Shown piece by piece: positions 22,808 through 34,803 of a stretch of DNA of 64,000 nt. A model generated the notes under the pieces. The model saw only the letters and a list, made by a program, of their open reading frames with translations, had not been told where the DNA came from and did no database searches. The number at the start of each line of letters is the position of its first letter. The stretch's first letter is position 1. The stretch is from assembly GCA_013115125.1 (NCBI GenBank), contig JABANN010000055.1, forward strand, positions 1 to 64,000, read 5' to 3'. Source of the stretch: Perkinsus olseni. Taxonomy: Eukaryota; Perkinsozoa; Perkinsida. The translations under genes and the position numbers were made by a program.

Positions 22808-22913
22808 CCTCCCAGTGGCATCCAGATTCCCAGCAGAGGCTGCCTCTCTTCGCTTCGGACAGGCTACCACGCAGGGAGGCCCCCCGGCATGCATTTATAT
22901 GTTGAGCTAATGT

Positions 22914-23201
22914 GTGTCTGTCCTGTCGTGGTGGATCGAGTTGAAAATTCCGCGTGGTTTGGCAGAACGATCATTGAGGGAGTGTGCGCTTGTTTCTATA
23001 GAAAGCCACGCTGAGTGTGCCAGTGTGGAAGAATTGGATAGGTATGAAGCTGAGCGATGCAACAGATGGTTGGACAGATCCGGTGTGAGTCGTAGAGCTC
23101 GTCGACGGACGAGAGAGGAGGTTAGCGAGGATACTCCTGCAGATGTCCAGATATACCCTCACCACGAGCAGCTGCTGATGAGAGCCTGCGGAAGCAGCTG
23201 A
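22914..23201 (+). pseudogene. possible remnant of an array family member
   Basis: A single open frame between members C and D contains SIESHAECASVEELDRYEAE followed by RCNRWLDRSGVSRRARRR. The order S-x-A-H, acidic helix, R-C loosely resembles the SDAHKHDDRRC segment of members C and D, but the IC-x-x-Y tail and the middle exon are missing. The resemblance is weak and it may be an unrelated small gene or noise. Confidence 0.2.
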
Positions 23202-23431
23202 ACACAAGAAAAATTGCGTTTCTCCCGTACGCGACCCTGAGTAACTATTCACAACACCTGATCGAGGCAGTTGCTTATTCTCGGGATGTGCTGTCAGTCT
23301 GGGTTAAGATTCCCCTGCTGTCGAACTTGGGGGTTGTTCGACGAGGGATGGCTTCCGCAGGATTTCTGCTCATCGAGGCCTGAAGGGCTTCGACGCCGAA
23401 TCTCCTTCCCCGAATCAGAACATCCCCTTTA

Positions 23432-24189
23432 ATGCCAAAGAAGCTTTCCGCCACTTTCATTGCCGCCCTGTTCTCCGCCGGGGCGATGACTAGTCATGTC
23501 GATGCCTCGCTCAGGAATCGACGTACTTTCCGCTCGAGGAGTTCTCGAAAACGGGTAGTCCTAGAGTTGGGTCGATACCCCCTGGAGATTCTCCCGCGCT
23601 GCAAAGAAATTACTGCATAAGAATCTCCTTCTCTGGGACAATGTTAGGCCTATGTTTCTCGACAATTGTCACTGACAGATATCGTTCAAAGACATCTTCC
23701 GTTCCTGTTCAGAACACGTTTATGACTGAGGAGAAATTCGACATGTTGGCGTGGCGTGTATCTTCCATCACAAAGACGAGCCTGAGGTCCACACATTGGG
23801 GTTCCGTGTTAACGAAGACGGCATACAAGCCGAGAAACTCGAGTGCCCGAAAGTTCTCTACACAGGGTGAACGACTACAGCTGGATGACATTTGGTTGGC
23901 CAGTTGGTATTTCTTCAGGCTCTCCAACGGTGTGGTTGAGGCTACTCATGATGGACCAAATTCGCATAGGATAAACTTCGCCGATCCTCTCCTCGGAGTG
24001 GAGTCCGATGCCCACATGCACGACGAAAGAAGGTGTCAAAGAGTTCAGGAAATTCTCGCGCAGGCTACAGCTCCACATCGCGTGTTCCCTGCTACTGGAG
24101 ATTCGTTCAACGATCTGTACGACGGCTCTACGCAACCCATGCTGACAGAGCTGAGCTTGCCGAGTGAAAGAAGACAGCCAATGATATGA
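23432..24189 (+). CDS. array family member D, putative small secreted protein with altered C-terminus
   Basis: The ATG at 23432 opens a clear leader, MPKKLSATFIAALFSAGAMT, ending near HVDAS. The middle exon follows TCCTGTTCAG at about 23711 with NTFMTEEKFDMLAWRV and ends with LECPKVLYTG-like coding. The last exon reads HRINFADPLLGVESDAHMHD, RRCQRVQEILAQA and DSFNDLYDG, then diverges. Compared with member C about 10 nt are missing after the DLYDG codons, which shifts the frame and replaces the ICMLYE tail with STQPMLTELS; stop 24187-24189. C and D are clearly a recent pair. Confidence 0.55.
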
Positions 24190-24391
24190 TCGGGTAACAC
24201 ACTTGAAGCTTCACGAGCCTTATTAACATGTTTATTTTTGGATGTAACGATATCTGCTCAGTAGCGATGGGTTGGGTTGTCAAATGCCCATGGTTCGATT
24301 TCTGAGAAGACGCATAGGGGAATTTTCCCAAGCGAACTCGATTCCTGCTCAATGAAAGGTCTCGCGTTGAGCTGTAGGGTGTTGTTGCGAC

Positions 24392-25144
24392 ATGTACCCT
24401 CGCTCATCATTCCTAGTTGGCATCACTCTCCGGCAAGCTCCGATCGAAGCGGTGCGTGCCACGCCTAAGAAACTCGCGGATAACCAGCTGAAAGCTTTCA
24501 TTGCAGTGAGTTTCAGATTGCGGCGGGCAACCCTAAGAACCGTCAACATTCACAAATCGCTCTATCATCACGCAATCGACGACGGACGTGTCCCGTTTTT
24601 CAGGAATCGTGCTCCGTCGAGGTTCTCGGGGAGAGTCCGTTTGATGATGCTATTCTATGCGACACGCAAAGAACTTCCACTAACCAAGAGTTCCCAAACC
24701 CCGACGTGGGGCTGTTCTTCGAGGTGACGGGATCCGTGGTTACAACGGAAGTCCTTACGTGCACTGAAGCCACCTATGCCGCAGAAGATGTGCACATCGG
24801 GTGAGGCGAGGTCACGGCAGTCCGTCTACTAAGTCCAGCCCGACTGGAAGACCAGGGCCTTATCGCATTAGGCATTGTCCTCTCACTTCAGGAAGACGGG
24901 AGTGGTGACCATTAAGAGCCGTCAAGGGAAGGCAGCGCACAGAAACGGCATGCCTGACCCCCTCAAGAGTTTGAGCTTCGACATCCAATCCGCTGCCGGG
25001 CCGCAGGAGCGTTGCTCCTCGGTAGTGGAACAGCTGTATAGGAAGTACAGCGGAGGTCAGAAGACAAGCCGCAGCGCCTTCGACGTGATCATATTCGGGC
25101 TCTGTGCAGCATACAACACGCAAGCAGGAGTGAGGGACAGTTAG
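24392..25144 (+). CDS. array family member E, most diverged
   Basis: The ATG at 24392 starts MYPRSSFLVGITLRQAPIEA, a weak leader. After an intron with the CCCGTTTTTCAG acceptor (near 24603) the exon begins ESCSVEVLGESPFDDAI, matching the GSCMVLED start of member B, and includes FFEVTGSVVTTEVLTCTEAT where the others have the LxCPKxxY strand. The last exon has GMPDPLKSLSFDIQ, PQERCSSVVEQLYRKY and SAFDVIIFGLCAAYN, keeping the DPL, RC, F and C-x-x-Y positions; stop 25142-25144. Spacing and orientation agree with A-D. Confidence 0.5.
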
Positions 25145-25159
25145 TAACCGCAGCTTCAT

Positions 25160-26000
25160 TGAGGAAAACGGGGCGACGGGACTCGAGATTTGTCACTCAC
25201 CATGTTTATCAAGTGTGAAAATGATGTGATAGTTAACTCAACAACACTTGGCGTACTGTAAACATCGTGAGCAGGGAGGGTAACGTTATCACTCGCGTGA
25301 CGGCGGTAATCCGTCAACCAAGGTTCATACATCACTGATGAGATGATCATCATCACTTTGGGAATATTATCGGGTCTTAGGTAAATAATGGTTCAATAAT
25401 ACTTTCATTGGAGGTCAATTGGGCAATGGTAATTTTATTAATGCAAAGCAACGACGGAGCGAAGCGCAGGCTCATAGCACTTAGCAGATCACACCGTTTC
25501 AGCATTTCACTGTACATAATGGACTCGACGAAGGGCCGCCACTCTCAACGCTTCCGACCAGGCTTGACAACTATGGTGATGCCAGGCTCGAATCCGGGGA
25601 TGTTCAGGGGTGCCTGGGACCCATCGACCTGCTTCCCTCGGGCTGAGGATGCGAATGTACGAGGCTGGATATAGTGATGGTTGAAGTATCCTACCTCCAT
25701 CTTTGTCGAACTCGCAGTGCCAACTCGATATGTCTCGGTAACTGAATGAACATCAGCGGTGACTATAAAAGTGACAACAACGAAGGCGTGACAACAGGCC
25801 TCCACAGTCGTCCCGAGAAGCAGGCAGGGCGTCGCTTACAGGCCTCGTTTGAGCACATCTATGATCTGCGTTTGCAGGGGCTGACCAGTCCATATTTTGA
25901 AGTCATTCTTGCGTATGGCTGGTAGATTGGGATCTTCCCTATGTATCACCAACCTACATCAAAGGACGGGCGATCGGGGTGTAATGACCCCCACTGATCC
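25160..26000. other. intergenic region, no supported gene
   Basis: Between the array and the convergent polycystin gene I see only short frames without a consistent exon chain. One B-box-like string, GGCTCGAATCCGGGGATGTTCAG when its parts are read together near 25576-25598, resembles the intron motifs in the glutaminase genes, but no tRNA structure or gene surrounds it. Confidence 0.4.
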
Positions 26001-26002
26001 GC

Positions 26003-27643
26003 CTACCGGGCCTCTACAAGCTCTGGCAAATCATTGAGGTACCATCGCTTAGCCGAATGAGGGGTTCGCCTAACAACAACCGTCACCAATGCTCTTTCAA
26101 GCAACCTAACTATCTTCTCCCACCGTGTCTTAGACTTCTGTGTTGCCCTAGTAGTGCTGCTTCGCTTACTCGACTTCTCCTCCTTCACCGATCCCGTCGA
26201 TGCTGCAGCAAAACTATGCTTGACGAGAGGCGATCGACTTGTCTCACCTCTAGGCCGCTTGCTCTTCTTCTTTTTCTTGTCGCCTGAGTTTCGCTCCGCC
26301 TCTCCCTCAGGAGCTCTATCCACCCCAATCACAAGCTTGTCGCCGCTGTCGAGAACGAAGGTGGCGGTATCAAGGTCTGTTCAGAGCCGACCATGTCAAC
26401 GGCGAAGGGAAATCTTAAAGACGTACCACTCTTTTTCCGTCGATTCTTTCTGACCACCGAAACTAATATCCGAGACTGGCCAGCTTCGAGCTCGGATTCT
26501 GAGCCCAGGGATGGTTGTTCATCGTCCGACGCCCGAGAGAACGTGCTGGCCGACGATGGCGAGGCTGACGCATGAAGAGGGGAAGACGATGATGATGTCA
26601 AGGACATTGGGTGCTCCCGCGCCGGCAAGCGAGGAAAACTCACTACGTGGGGCTCGAGAGGACCAAGTTGTAGCACTTGACGCAACAACACCGATTCACA
26701 GCAGTAACACATCGGACATCTTTTCATGAATGGCGGTGGGTGCTAGAAGTCATGTAAATGCTCTTCAACGCCTGCCATCGGATCTGAAGAGACGACTTTC
26801 AATAAAAGGCATCGCAAAGCCGGCACGCAATCCGGACAGCGCAGCCCAACTCCGGACAAAGTCCTTCCGTCGGTGAGCAAGGTGATCGAGTTGAGTGCCC
26901 TGTTGGGTTGCAGTGATGACGCTGTCATATCTCACTTGGATGGCCGAAACCTCCAGTGATCTGTCTCGCGATGATCTCCAGGCTGCGGTCCATTGTCGTT
27001 ACCTAAGTAACTCAGTACACGGCTTCAGATGTGCTCCCAAAGCTACTCGATCCTTCAAGAACTCGACATCCTTCTTCAGTGCCTCCAACTCCGGGCGGAC
27101 TGACGATCAAACAGCCTCTTAGTCAGTACACTGACAGCTGCCTTACCATCGAGACCCGCGTCAGCAGCTCCTCGGTTATTGGCCTCTAGCTACCAAGGTA
27201 CGGCTGATGACACTACCGCCACTTCCTTCAGGCCTACCTCCGGCGTCGTATTATTCTTCTTCAACAGCAGTTGATTCACCGCACGTTGCATTCGGGTAGG
27301 GTGGCCCTGACGTTCATCAGCACAGATCCTCAGTCGTCGTCAGGAAGCTAATAGCTCACACTTACCCGGACTCGTTGCATCGGTGATACTGTCACCTCAG
27401 ACTCCTCCTCCTCGACATAATCATCATCACCGCTAGCGGGCTCATCGCCTTTGAACATCTCCCGAGCCTAGGCAACCAAATTGAATATCTACAGCGGAGC
27501 GAAGCTGCTCACCCCCTGTATGAGACGCTTGGCGTCCTCGAGCGGTATCCCTATACTCGTGAGGTGTGAGACGGTTATGATGTCATCAGCGTCACGCTTG
27601 TCTTCACCTAAAAACAGCATCTACCGGCTGCGAACCGCCCCAT

Positions 27644-27681
<38 letters not shown>

Positions 27682-30600
27682 TAGCTCCACCGTCTCACTA
27701 GCTCTCCTTTCCCGAGCCTTAGCTTCACTATCAAGGTCGAGGAAGGCCTTAACGTGGAATCCCGAAGGCTCAAAGGCCTCCAACACTTTATCGAGGATCA
27801 AATATGAGGCTACCGCTGGGTCCTCGGTTCCTAATACAAAGGAGAATGAAGGAAGAGCCCCACCGTCATCAGTAGTACGAGATCAGTAATGAGAATTGTG
27901 AACGTCCGACCAACCTCACCTGTCGCGGGATTAACACGACTCAACACGGAGCCCCTCAAGATGCCGAGGCCCTGTAGGAACTTGCGATGAGGAAGGCCAG
28001 CTGAGTCGCTGGTGAGGGAGAACAGCTCAGCAGCGCACGCTTCGTCCTTCACGGAAGTGTACCTAGAAGGCGAGAGTCGACAGAGTGATCCACGCTGAAG
28101 CCCGGAAGCCTACGTATCCATGACGATAGCGAGTAGCATATTGAGCATACTGAAAGGGAGGTGTGGGAGAGCATGGGGGGTGTGGGCTGCTTACACGAGG
28201 AACACCAGTACCATATAGAACCAGAACCATATTGCTGCGCTTACTGGGGCCACTCTTCTCATGGCCTGACAATCGACAGGAGGCCTAGTGTGAGGGGAGA
28301 GTGAGAAGACGAATATGCACTAGAGGGTGGTGGTCTAACGGAAAGACTGTATGTTGCCTTGCGACGACAATGCAAGAGACCCGCTCGAACCCTTCTCGGA
28401 TTGCGTGCGAGGTGGCGCCGAGTGGCGCGAACGACACCCCTCGATCGTCAGCAAATGGCAGGTTCTATCCAAGTGAGAGCGCTGCTTGTCGCTCGTCTCT
28501 CCCCTTCCTTCTTTCGGCGCTATACATGAATATGTTTTGCTTTCGTGGCCTACGTTGTAGTCGAAGTCGCCCATAAGGGCTACGAAGGCCGTATTGATGG
28601 CATCGCCGGGGGTTGACCAGGCCTTCAACCGCTTGCCGAAGAGCGTATATCCTATGCAAGGACATACCGCAGGCTCTGATGGGCTCCAGAGGAGGGCCTA
28701 CCGCCGAGAACGAAATTGAAGAAGACCGTGCAGAAGACTATAAGAAAGTATCTACGACACAGGGGTGTGCTACCAAGTTGAAGAGTTGAAGGAGCCTCAC
28801 GCAACGTCCATCCACGCTCGTTTCATCGTATCAGCTATGACGGCCAAACGAGGGAGTCCACTGCCGAACAACAGAAGATATACAGGAATTACCGCGCGCC
28901 ACGAAATTCGACTCACCGGAAGGCTCGGAAAAATCTTAACATGTTGATTATAGTATACCTAGCAACGACACTACCACTGCAATGACAACGGACTACCCAC
29001 CAAAACATGAGCAGCCTATGGTAGACTTGGTTTTCAATCATGGTATTCATTGTGTCATATATCTCACCCCAACTAACACGAGGACGACATGCTCGACTTC
29101 TCCCGATCAGTTCGGACTATTACCGTTGATAATAGGCCATCACCTGCGCTGACGGTGCCACCGCGTCAAGGTCGGACCTAGGACGAGCAACTACATCGCC
29201 ATGGCGGGCTCCTCACCATATAAAGATGGCAGTTAGAAAATACTTATGGGTTTCCTCGGATAACAACCACGACAGTTGCCACGGGACGCTCTTCCCGTAT
29301 CAGAAATGGCGTCCAGATATCTTGCGAAGCGCGACCCTCCCGCCCTGTTCTGAGACCCACGGCGATATATCCTCTCCGAGCTGGGAGATGTCCACAATGT
29401 CCTCCTTCAACGAACCGACGGACCAAGCCAAATAAGCGTAGAATACACCAACTAAGCGAGGGAGTGTGCATGACTGTCATGAATGCAACCCCGGTTCTAA
29501 TCCGAGCACCCACACCCTACCTCCGATGCCACCGAGAATTGTGAGCCAATCGACGAATGTCCAAAAGTCCCCAACATAGTACTTCAACCTTCCTATTCGT
29601 TTCACCATGTAGATCTGCCGAAGCTCCCGTACCTGCCGAGTTTGGTACTCAACCAACAAGTTGCAGACCAGAGCGATAATTGACGATAACCGTGAGGGGC
29701 CTCGACCCAGTGGAATTATTCACATGCTATGCTGTGAGGCGTGATCTACTATTAGATGCCGACGAGGCACCCGATGACCAAGGCTGCTCTCCCTTTCCAT
29801 GCACGTGAGTCTATTTATCCCAGAAAGCCTATCCGATCCGTTGTGGTCCTATGTACAGACCTAGAGCGGTCCGCTGAAGCGTCATGATAGTCGAGGGATG
29901 GCTATTAGCCCGAATCACCACAACCACCCGTCATTACCGTCAAGTAGCCTATCAAAGCCAGCCAGACAAAGTCGATGACGTAATCGGCAACACTGTTATA
30001 AACCGTACCTTGAATAGAGTGATGGGTCGAAAGCAGCAACGACAACAGGCCACAGCGGCAGCAGCAGCAAAGACCTACTGATGAGGGTCCTCGCTGTAGT
30101 GAGGGGTATGATCGCTCCACCGCGTTGCACTTCAAAAGATACGTCAACATGCATAAACATGTTGGTCTCGCCGTTGAAGAGTATGAATTCTACTTTCACT
30201 GACTTCGTACCTTCCGATTCCAGAATGAAAGAAGCCCAACATAGCAATCAGCGTGATATCATTTCTGTGAGTTGAGAGTCGTGAGGCTCAACCGTCCCTA
30301 TACTGCTGCAAGGGCTCCGAAAGAACTAATGAGAAGTCCTGGACTGCAAGCACCCCCGGCGAGATATTCAATGAGGCCAAACATTGCACGCTTATTCATC
30401 TATAATACGCCCTACAATAGAGGCATACTAATATTCATACAAAAGAGAAAGTATTAATATACTGTATACACCAGTGAATCCGTATCTACCTAGATGAAAT
30501 ATACACTCGAAAAAATACCGTTTGATATAATATCGAAGGTCGATACTGAGACAGACCTTGAGGACCGTGCCCGACCGAACCATGCAAGGTGGCCATAACC

Positions 30601-32289
30601 TACTCAAGTCGAGCCATCCAGCCTGACTCAGCTGAGTGGCCGTCCGCTGTCCCACTACTAGGGACTCCCCACCACGACTGCCATCAATGTAATACCTTAA
30701 CAGCACAGCAAAGCATGGTATTTTCGAAGACGCACGCTAGATAGTCCTACACAAATTGCCCGTCCTCGTTGGGCTCAAAGCCGAATCGGCCACTCTGTCC
30801 GGCTATAGGCTCTTCAGAAGAGCTCCCGAGGGGGTGGCACAAGGAGCTCTCCGCAGTTGGGGATCTACGCGTAGCCAGCGCATCCCGTGCCTCAGACAGG
30901 GTCATGTTGCCGCGTTATACGGTTCGTCACGCGCAAGATGGATGGGCCACGAGCGTATTCAGATTCTACTCCCTCCCCGATACTACGTATAAATAGGTTC
31001 CATCACTTCATCATCGCATACCTCTATTGATGAGCGCTCTTGAACTAAGCGGACCTGCGAGTCGGAAAAAGCACTACCCGCCATGCCAGAGGAGGAAGTT
31101 ATTCAGATACGCCCACAACCAGGGGCTCGTTAAACGATAGCGGTTTAGATGGCTCCCTCTCCCCTGTAAAGAGACTGTCTCCCAAGAAGCACTGGAGAAC
31201 AGCGAAAAACACTTCTCTTCAGAGACGACAGTAACGTCATTACGCTGTACGCACGAGGGCTCGACGATAAGATAGTCGCACGAGCATAGCAAGATACCCC
31301 GTCCTACCCCTCCAACCAACTGGTTATAATAGCGTACTCGACTATCCGAGATCAATGCTGGTAACAAGCCGTCACTCAACCACAACCATATGTCTTCATA
31401 GCTTCCGATATCTTTTGTCTTCAACTGGGATGTTGCTGAACAGGCTACACAGATGGCACGTATACCATCCGGAACTCACGGAGCAAAAACTCAGCAATAA
31501 GATTCCTCCGCGGTGAAAATTCAACGCTCGCAAATCCACCCCGAGCCCTACTACAGTACTCGTGGGTGAATCATCGAGGGTGTCGTTGGACGGAGCAATT
31601 GGCTTCGAGAAGGAAATGGAGCCAATCAAGTTCTCAACACTTGCGGTCATTTGATACGACACTTCGACCGATCCGTGCATGATCTGAGTCACTCAGACTG
31701 AGAGGAGCTTGACAGCGGCACACAGCGCTAGACTATTACCGATACTAACACGAACGCAGCCCAGAAGAGAGCGGCGAACGGGAGGTATTGACACGATACC
31801 ATCATCTCCTGAGACAAGCACACGAGCGTGTGGCAATCCACCGATTCAGCGCCGTGACATTCCTAATACCAAAAAGAACATTTTGCCCATCGCAAAGCGA
31901 GACGAGAACCAAGCACCGCCCGGCGCACAAACGAGTTCAGGGTCGCAATGGCAAGCGACAGTCCTCAAGACACCAGACTGAGGTAAAAGCTCGGGCGAAC
32001 GTCAAGGGGGAGGGCTTAGTTTCACTGTCCTACGGAGGACGATCCGATGCAAGAGAGTCGCAGTGAAAGATATCATTTACCGAATTGCCACTGTGGGCGA
32101 CGACCACGGGTACCAAAATATTACCCTTTGCCTCCTGACGTAGCTCAATAGGTGTTTCCTCGTCACCACGAGTACCTCGTCTTTTGCTACTGAACCTCGC
32201 TTGATAGAGCTCGACGTTCGTCCTGCTACCTTCGATACATCAGCCATAATAGAAATAGAGACTCCCTCAAACCTGTCAGATCCGAACAA
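26003..32289 (-). CDS. polycystin (TRPP/PKD)-family cation channel
   Basis: Minus-strand exons spell a polycystin-type channel: IGSYEDIWLWLSDGLLPAL with RVRYYNQLVGGVGRG (start of the extracellular TOP domain), KVEFILFNGETNMFMHVDV and SFEVQRGGAIIPL (end of TOP), ELRQIYMVKRIGRLKYYVGD and FWTFVDWLTILGGI (S2-S3), GDAINTAFVALMGDFDYN (pore helix and filter near 28600), AIWFWFYMVLVFLV spliced to SMLNMLLAIVMDTY (S6). A cytosolic tail follows with FSLTSDSAGLPHRKFLQGLG, LEALKKDVEFLKDRVA (coiled coil) and a Lys-rich end near 26003. The S6 join uses an intron at about 28158-28197. Polycystins are Ca2+-permeable channels of cilia, ER or plasma membrane. The domain order is convincing; S4-S5, the exact 5' end (an exon at about 32.1-32.3 kb is only probable) and the tail after 27 kb are less so. 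Confidence 0.78.
27643..27680. repeat. (GAT)n microsatellite inside a channel-gene intron
   Basis: About twelve GAT units. On the minus strand it would read as poly-His, but it is flanked by a GTGAGAC donor upstream and a GCTGTTTTTAG acceptor downstream in the polycystin gene, so it is most simply intronic. Confidence 0.8.
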
Positions 32290-32299
32290 CTACACTGCA

Positions 32300-33270
32300 A
32301 TCAGCAAGCTGGGAATTCCGTGCAGCTTCCCAGCACGCTCGAAGAGGAGACGAGCAATCGCTCACTCGGAAAACGGCTCACGGCCCTCCTCGCTAACTGA
32401 GGGCCAATTGAACAGGATACAGAACCGGTTGAGATCCGATCAGTTACAGTGCGTTCCTGTGGCGGCTTTCACTTACAGCAGGCAACGCTCGGACGAGCCT
32501 GAGTACGGCAGGAGGCTCGCCACTCCTACCTCAGGACTGCGGCCCTTCCATTATTTTGAACCAAAATGCCCGTTAAATGAAAGAGAAATATCCTTTCAAG
32601 ATGGATCATCAAGTGAACGTGGGGGCCCTCTATGAGAGCGGATGATAATATATAGTCTAACATGTAAGTTGGAAGAAAGCATGCCCTCCATTATAATAAT
32701 ACACGTAGAAATAGTTACACCTGTCGTGACACATTCCTGCGACACAAATACCGCGCACAGCAGGAAGCATCAATGGCGCTGGTAAGAATAGCCACTGACG
32801 ACAACAATACTTCTGTTCGAGACACGCGACTAAGGTAGCAGAGTGACTACGCAGACGCCGAAAATCAAAGTGTTAGCACATATGCGAACCGTACGGGATT
32901 TGTTCTCGGTATTTTCCTATAGGTGACGAAAAAACTATACGGATTACTGACAAAATACTGGATTGGTGACACTATGCTATAGAGTGAGACGTAAACATCT
33001 TATTATCACAACCATCGAGGTACTGAGTGGCTCTTTGGGTCTATCAGTACGAAAAAGACTGTCAAAATGCCATTCGGAAGCGATTCGCCAAGGGCGTCTA
33101 AAACAGTACTGGCTTTATCACACATCCCGTAGTAGTATCAAGCCCACTTGATAGAAGGAGACGTTTTGTCGAAGACGAGTGGACTGGTGGCCCAAAGATG
33201 GCGGCGAACATATGGCGTTTCTATAATCCCCGTTAGAATGGGGCGATGCTCTGCTGTCTAACCATAGGGC
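32300..33270. other. no confident gene
   Basis: A plus-strand frame at 32201-32635 and several minus-strand frames are open but show no recognisable domain. The interval probably contains the 5' end or promoter of the channel gene and the 3' UTR of the zinc finger gene. Confidence 0.35.
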
Positions 33271-33277
33271 GTACTGC

Positions 33278-34173
33278 TCAGTGATGGTCGGTGCGACAGG
33301 AGTCACAGAATCTGAAGACAAGAAGAGAAGCATGGAAGTGATGACATTCAAGTTGGTTCAACTCGTTACTCTTCCCAGCTGGAACCACGGAGCAATCTCT
33401 TGTATCAATCTCTTCAATCACCGTCCTCGCGCCGATTCTACTGAGCCCGGCCAGCTCAGATGAGGCTGTTGTGCGACTGGAATTGATAGAAGATAGGCCA
33501 TCGTCCGCGATACCAACTTTTCCGTTGAAAGAACAGTACTCGAACCGAGTCGAGGAGGTGCTATCCATAATCTCACCGGAGCCCGCTGCGTCGGGGCCCA
33601 CCACACCACCATGGTCGCGGCAGAACCTACTATATACTCAGTCAGCGCTCCTACCCATCTAGGGGACGTGAGGGCCTCGAGTAGCGGTAAATTCATGCCA
33701 ATGCTCTATTCACAGCATCCCTCCGAGGGCGCTTCCATACTCCACTACTAATACTCTTACTTGCTTCCTTTCGCTCTGGCCTGCGTACAAGTAAATGCTT
33801 GACAAGGTTGCCGCTGACCACCACCGTGCCTAAAGTGTCGTGCTCTGCTAGGGAGTTCGAGTACCACACCATCACCGACTTGTAGCACAGTCCAGACTTC
33901 TTACTCCTACTGCCCTTATCACAGCCAGGAATCCGACATCGAGGACCTCCCCCGTGAGCACTGCAGTACCTGAAAATGAACAAGTAAAAGAGGGTGGCGG
34001 ACGAAGATGAGGATGTACCTCGACTCGGAGCTCCCATACACCGATTTACCGCAACCAAGGTGAGCACAACGCCTCCCACCACCATGAGAGATGCAGAACT
34101 CAGTGCCACCCTGCCGGTACTTAGGGCACCCTTCTACGGCACAGGTCTGCCTGTGCCGGGTTAGGATTGCCAT
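33278..34173 (-). CDS. Cys/His HGGG-repeat zinc finger protein (WRKY19-like finger type)
   Basis: From the minus ATG at 34173 the protein reads HRQTCAVEGCPKYRQGGTEF, CISHGGGRRCAHLGCGKSVY, then after an intron of about 50 nt YCSAHGGGPRCRIPGCDKGS and RSKKSGLCYK. These are three tandem C-x3-GC-x(n)-C-x2-HGGG units, the finger found in plant WRKY19 and in many copies in oomycetes, diatoms and other protists, usually in predicted nuclear or DNA-binding proteins. Downstream exons carry a Ser/Glu-rich tail (RTTASSELAGLSRIGART) ending at 33278. The third unit lacks the usual closing HGG, and the tail exon joins are tentative. A start further upstream is possible. Confidence 0.65.
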
Positions 34174-34803
34174 TGAAATGGACAAGGCCGGGCGAAAGCC
34201 GCTTAAATAAAACAGAATGGCTGCAGCGGAATGAAGGTAGAGTATCGGTGAGGGGGGACACTACGAAGATGGTGGTCTGTTCACGAGACGTTGAGGTGGT
34301 CAACGTGAACAGCAAGATCGTCCACGGCTGTAACTTGACAATTTTTGTATCTTACATGCTGCACCTCAAGATACCGCCAAAGTTTAGTCTCTTTCGGCAG
34401 AAGAGAACCCGGTTGAGCCACAATCCCCACAGTGGCGAACACCCCAACCATTCACTCACGGATGACAGTACCTTGCGCATTGGAGACGACACTGATGACA
34501 GCACGCGGACCCCGGCTTAGCGGAGCGATGCGATTCGCGATTACCACTTTTGTCTCACTATTGGCGCATCAACCATCGATGGACGGCCGACGTTTGAATG
34601 ATCAAATCAGACTTCCGAGTCCATTGAGTCTGACGTAGTTGGCGAGCACTTTCCAAGCGCTGAGATGGCTCTTACGTGACCTCTAGGATGCCGTGCTCGC
34701 GTCGACCCAAGATACGCCTAACAATAAGCGGAATCCGAAGGGATCGCTACGGCATCATTATTATCATCAGCAGTCTCGTTCCTCGTTTTTCTCCTCGCCC
34801 ACT

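Noticed and set aside
27604-27801. Poly-histidine stretch in the channel gene
   Set aside because: The GAT repeat lies between a GTGAGAC donor and a TTTTTAG acceptor, so it is best explained as intron.
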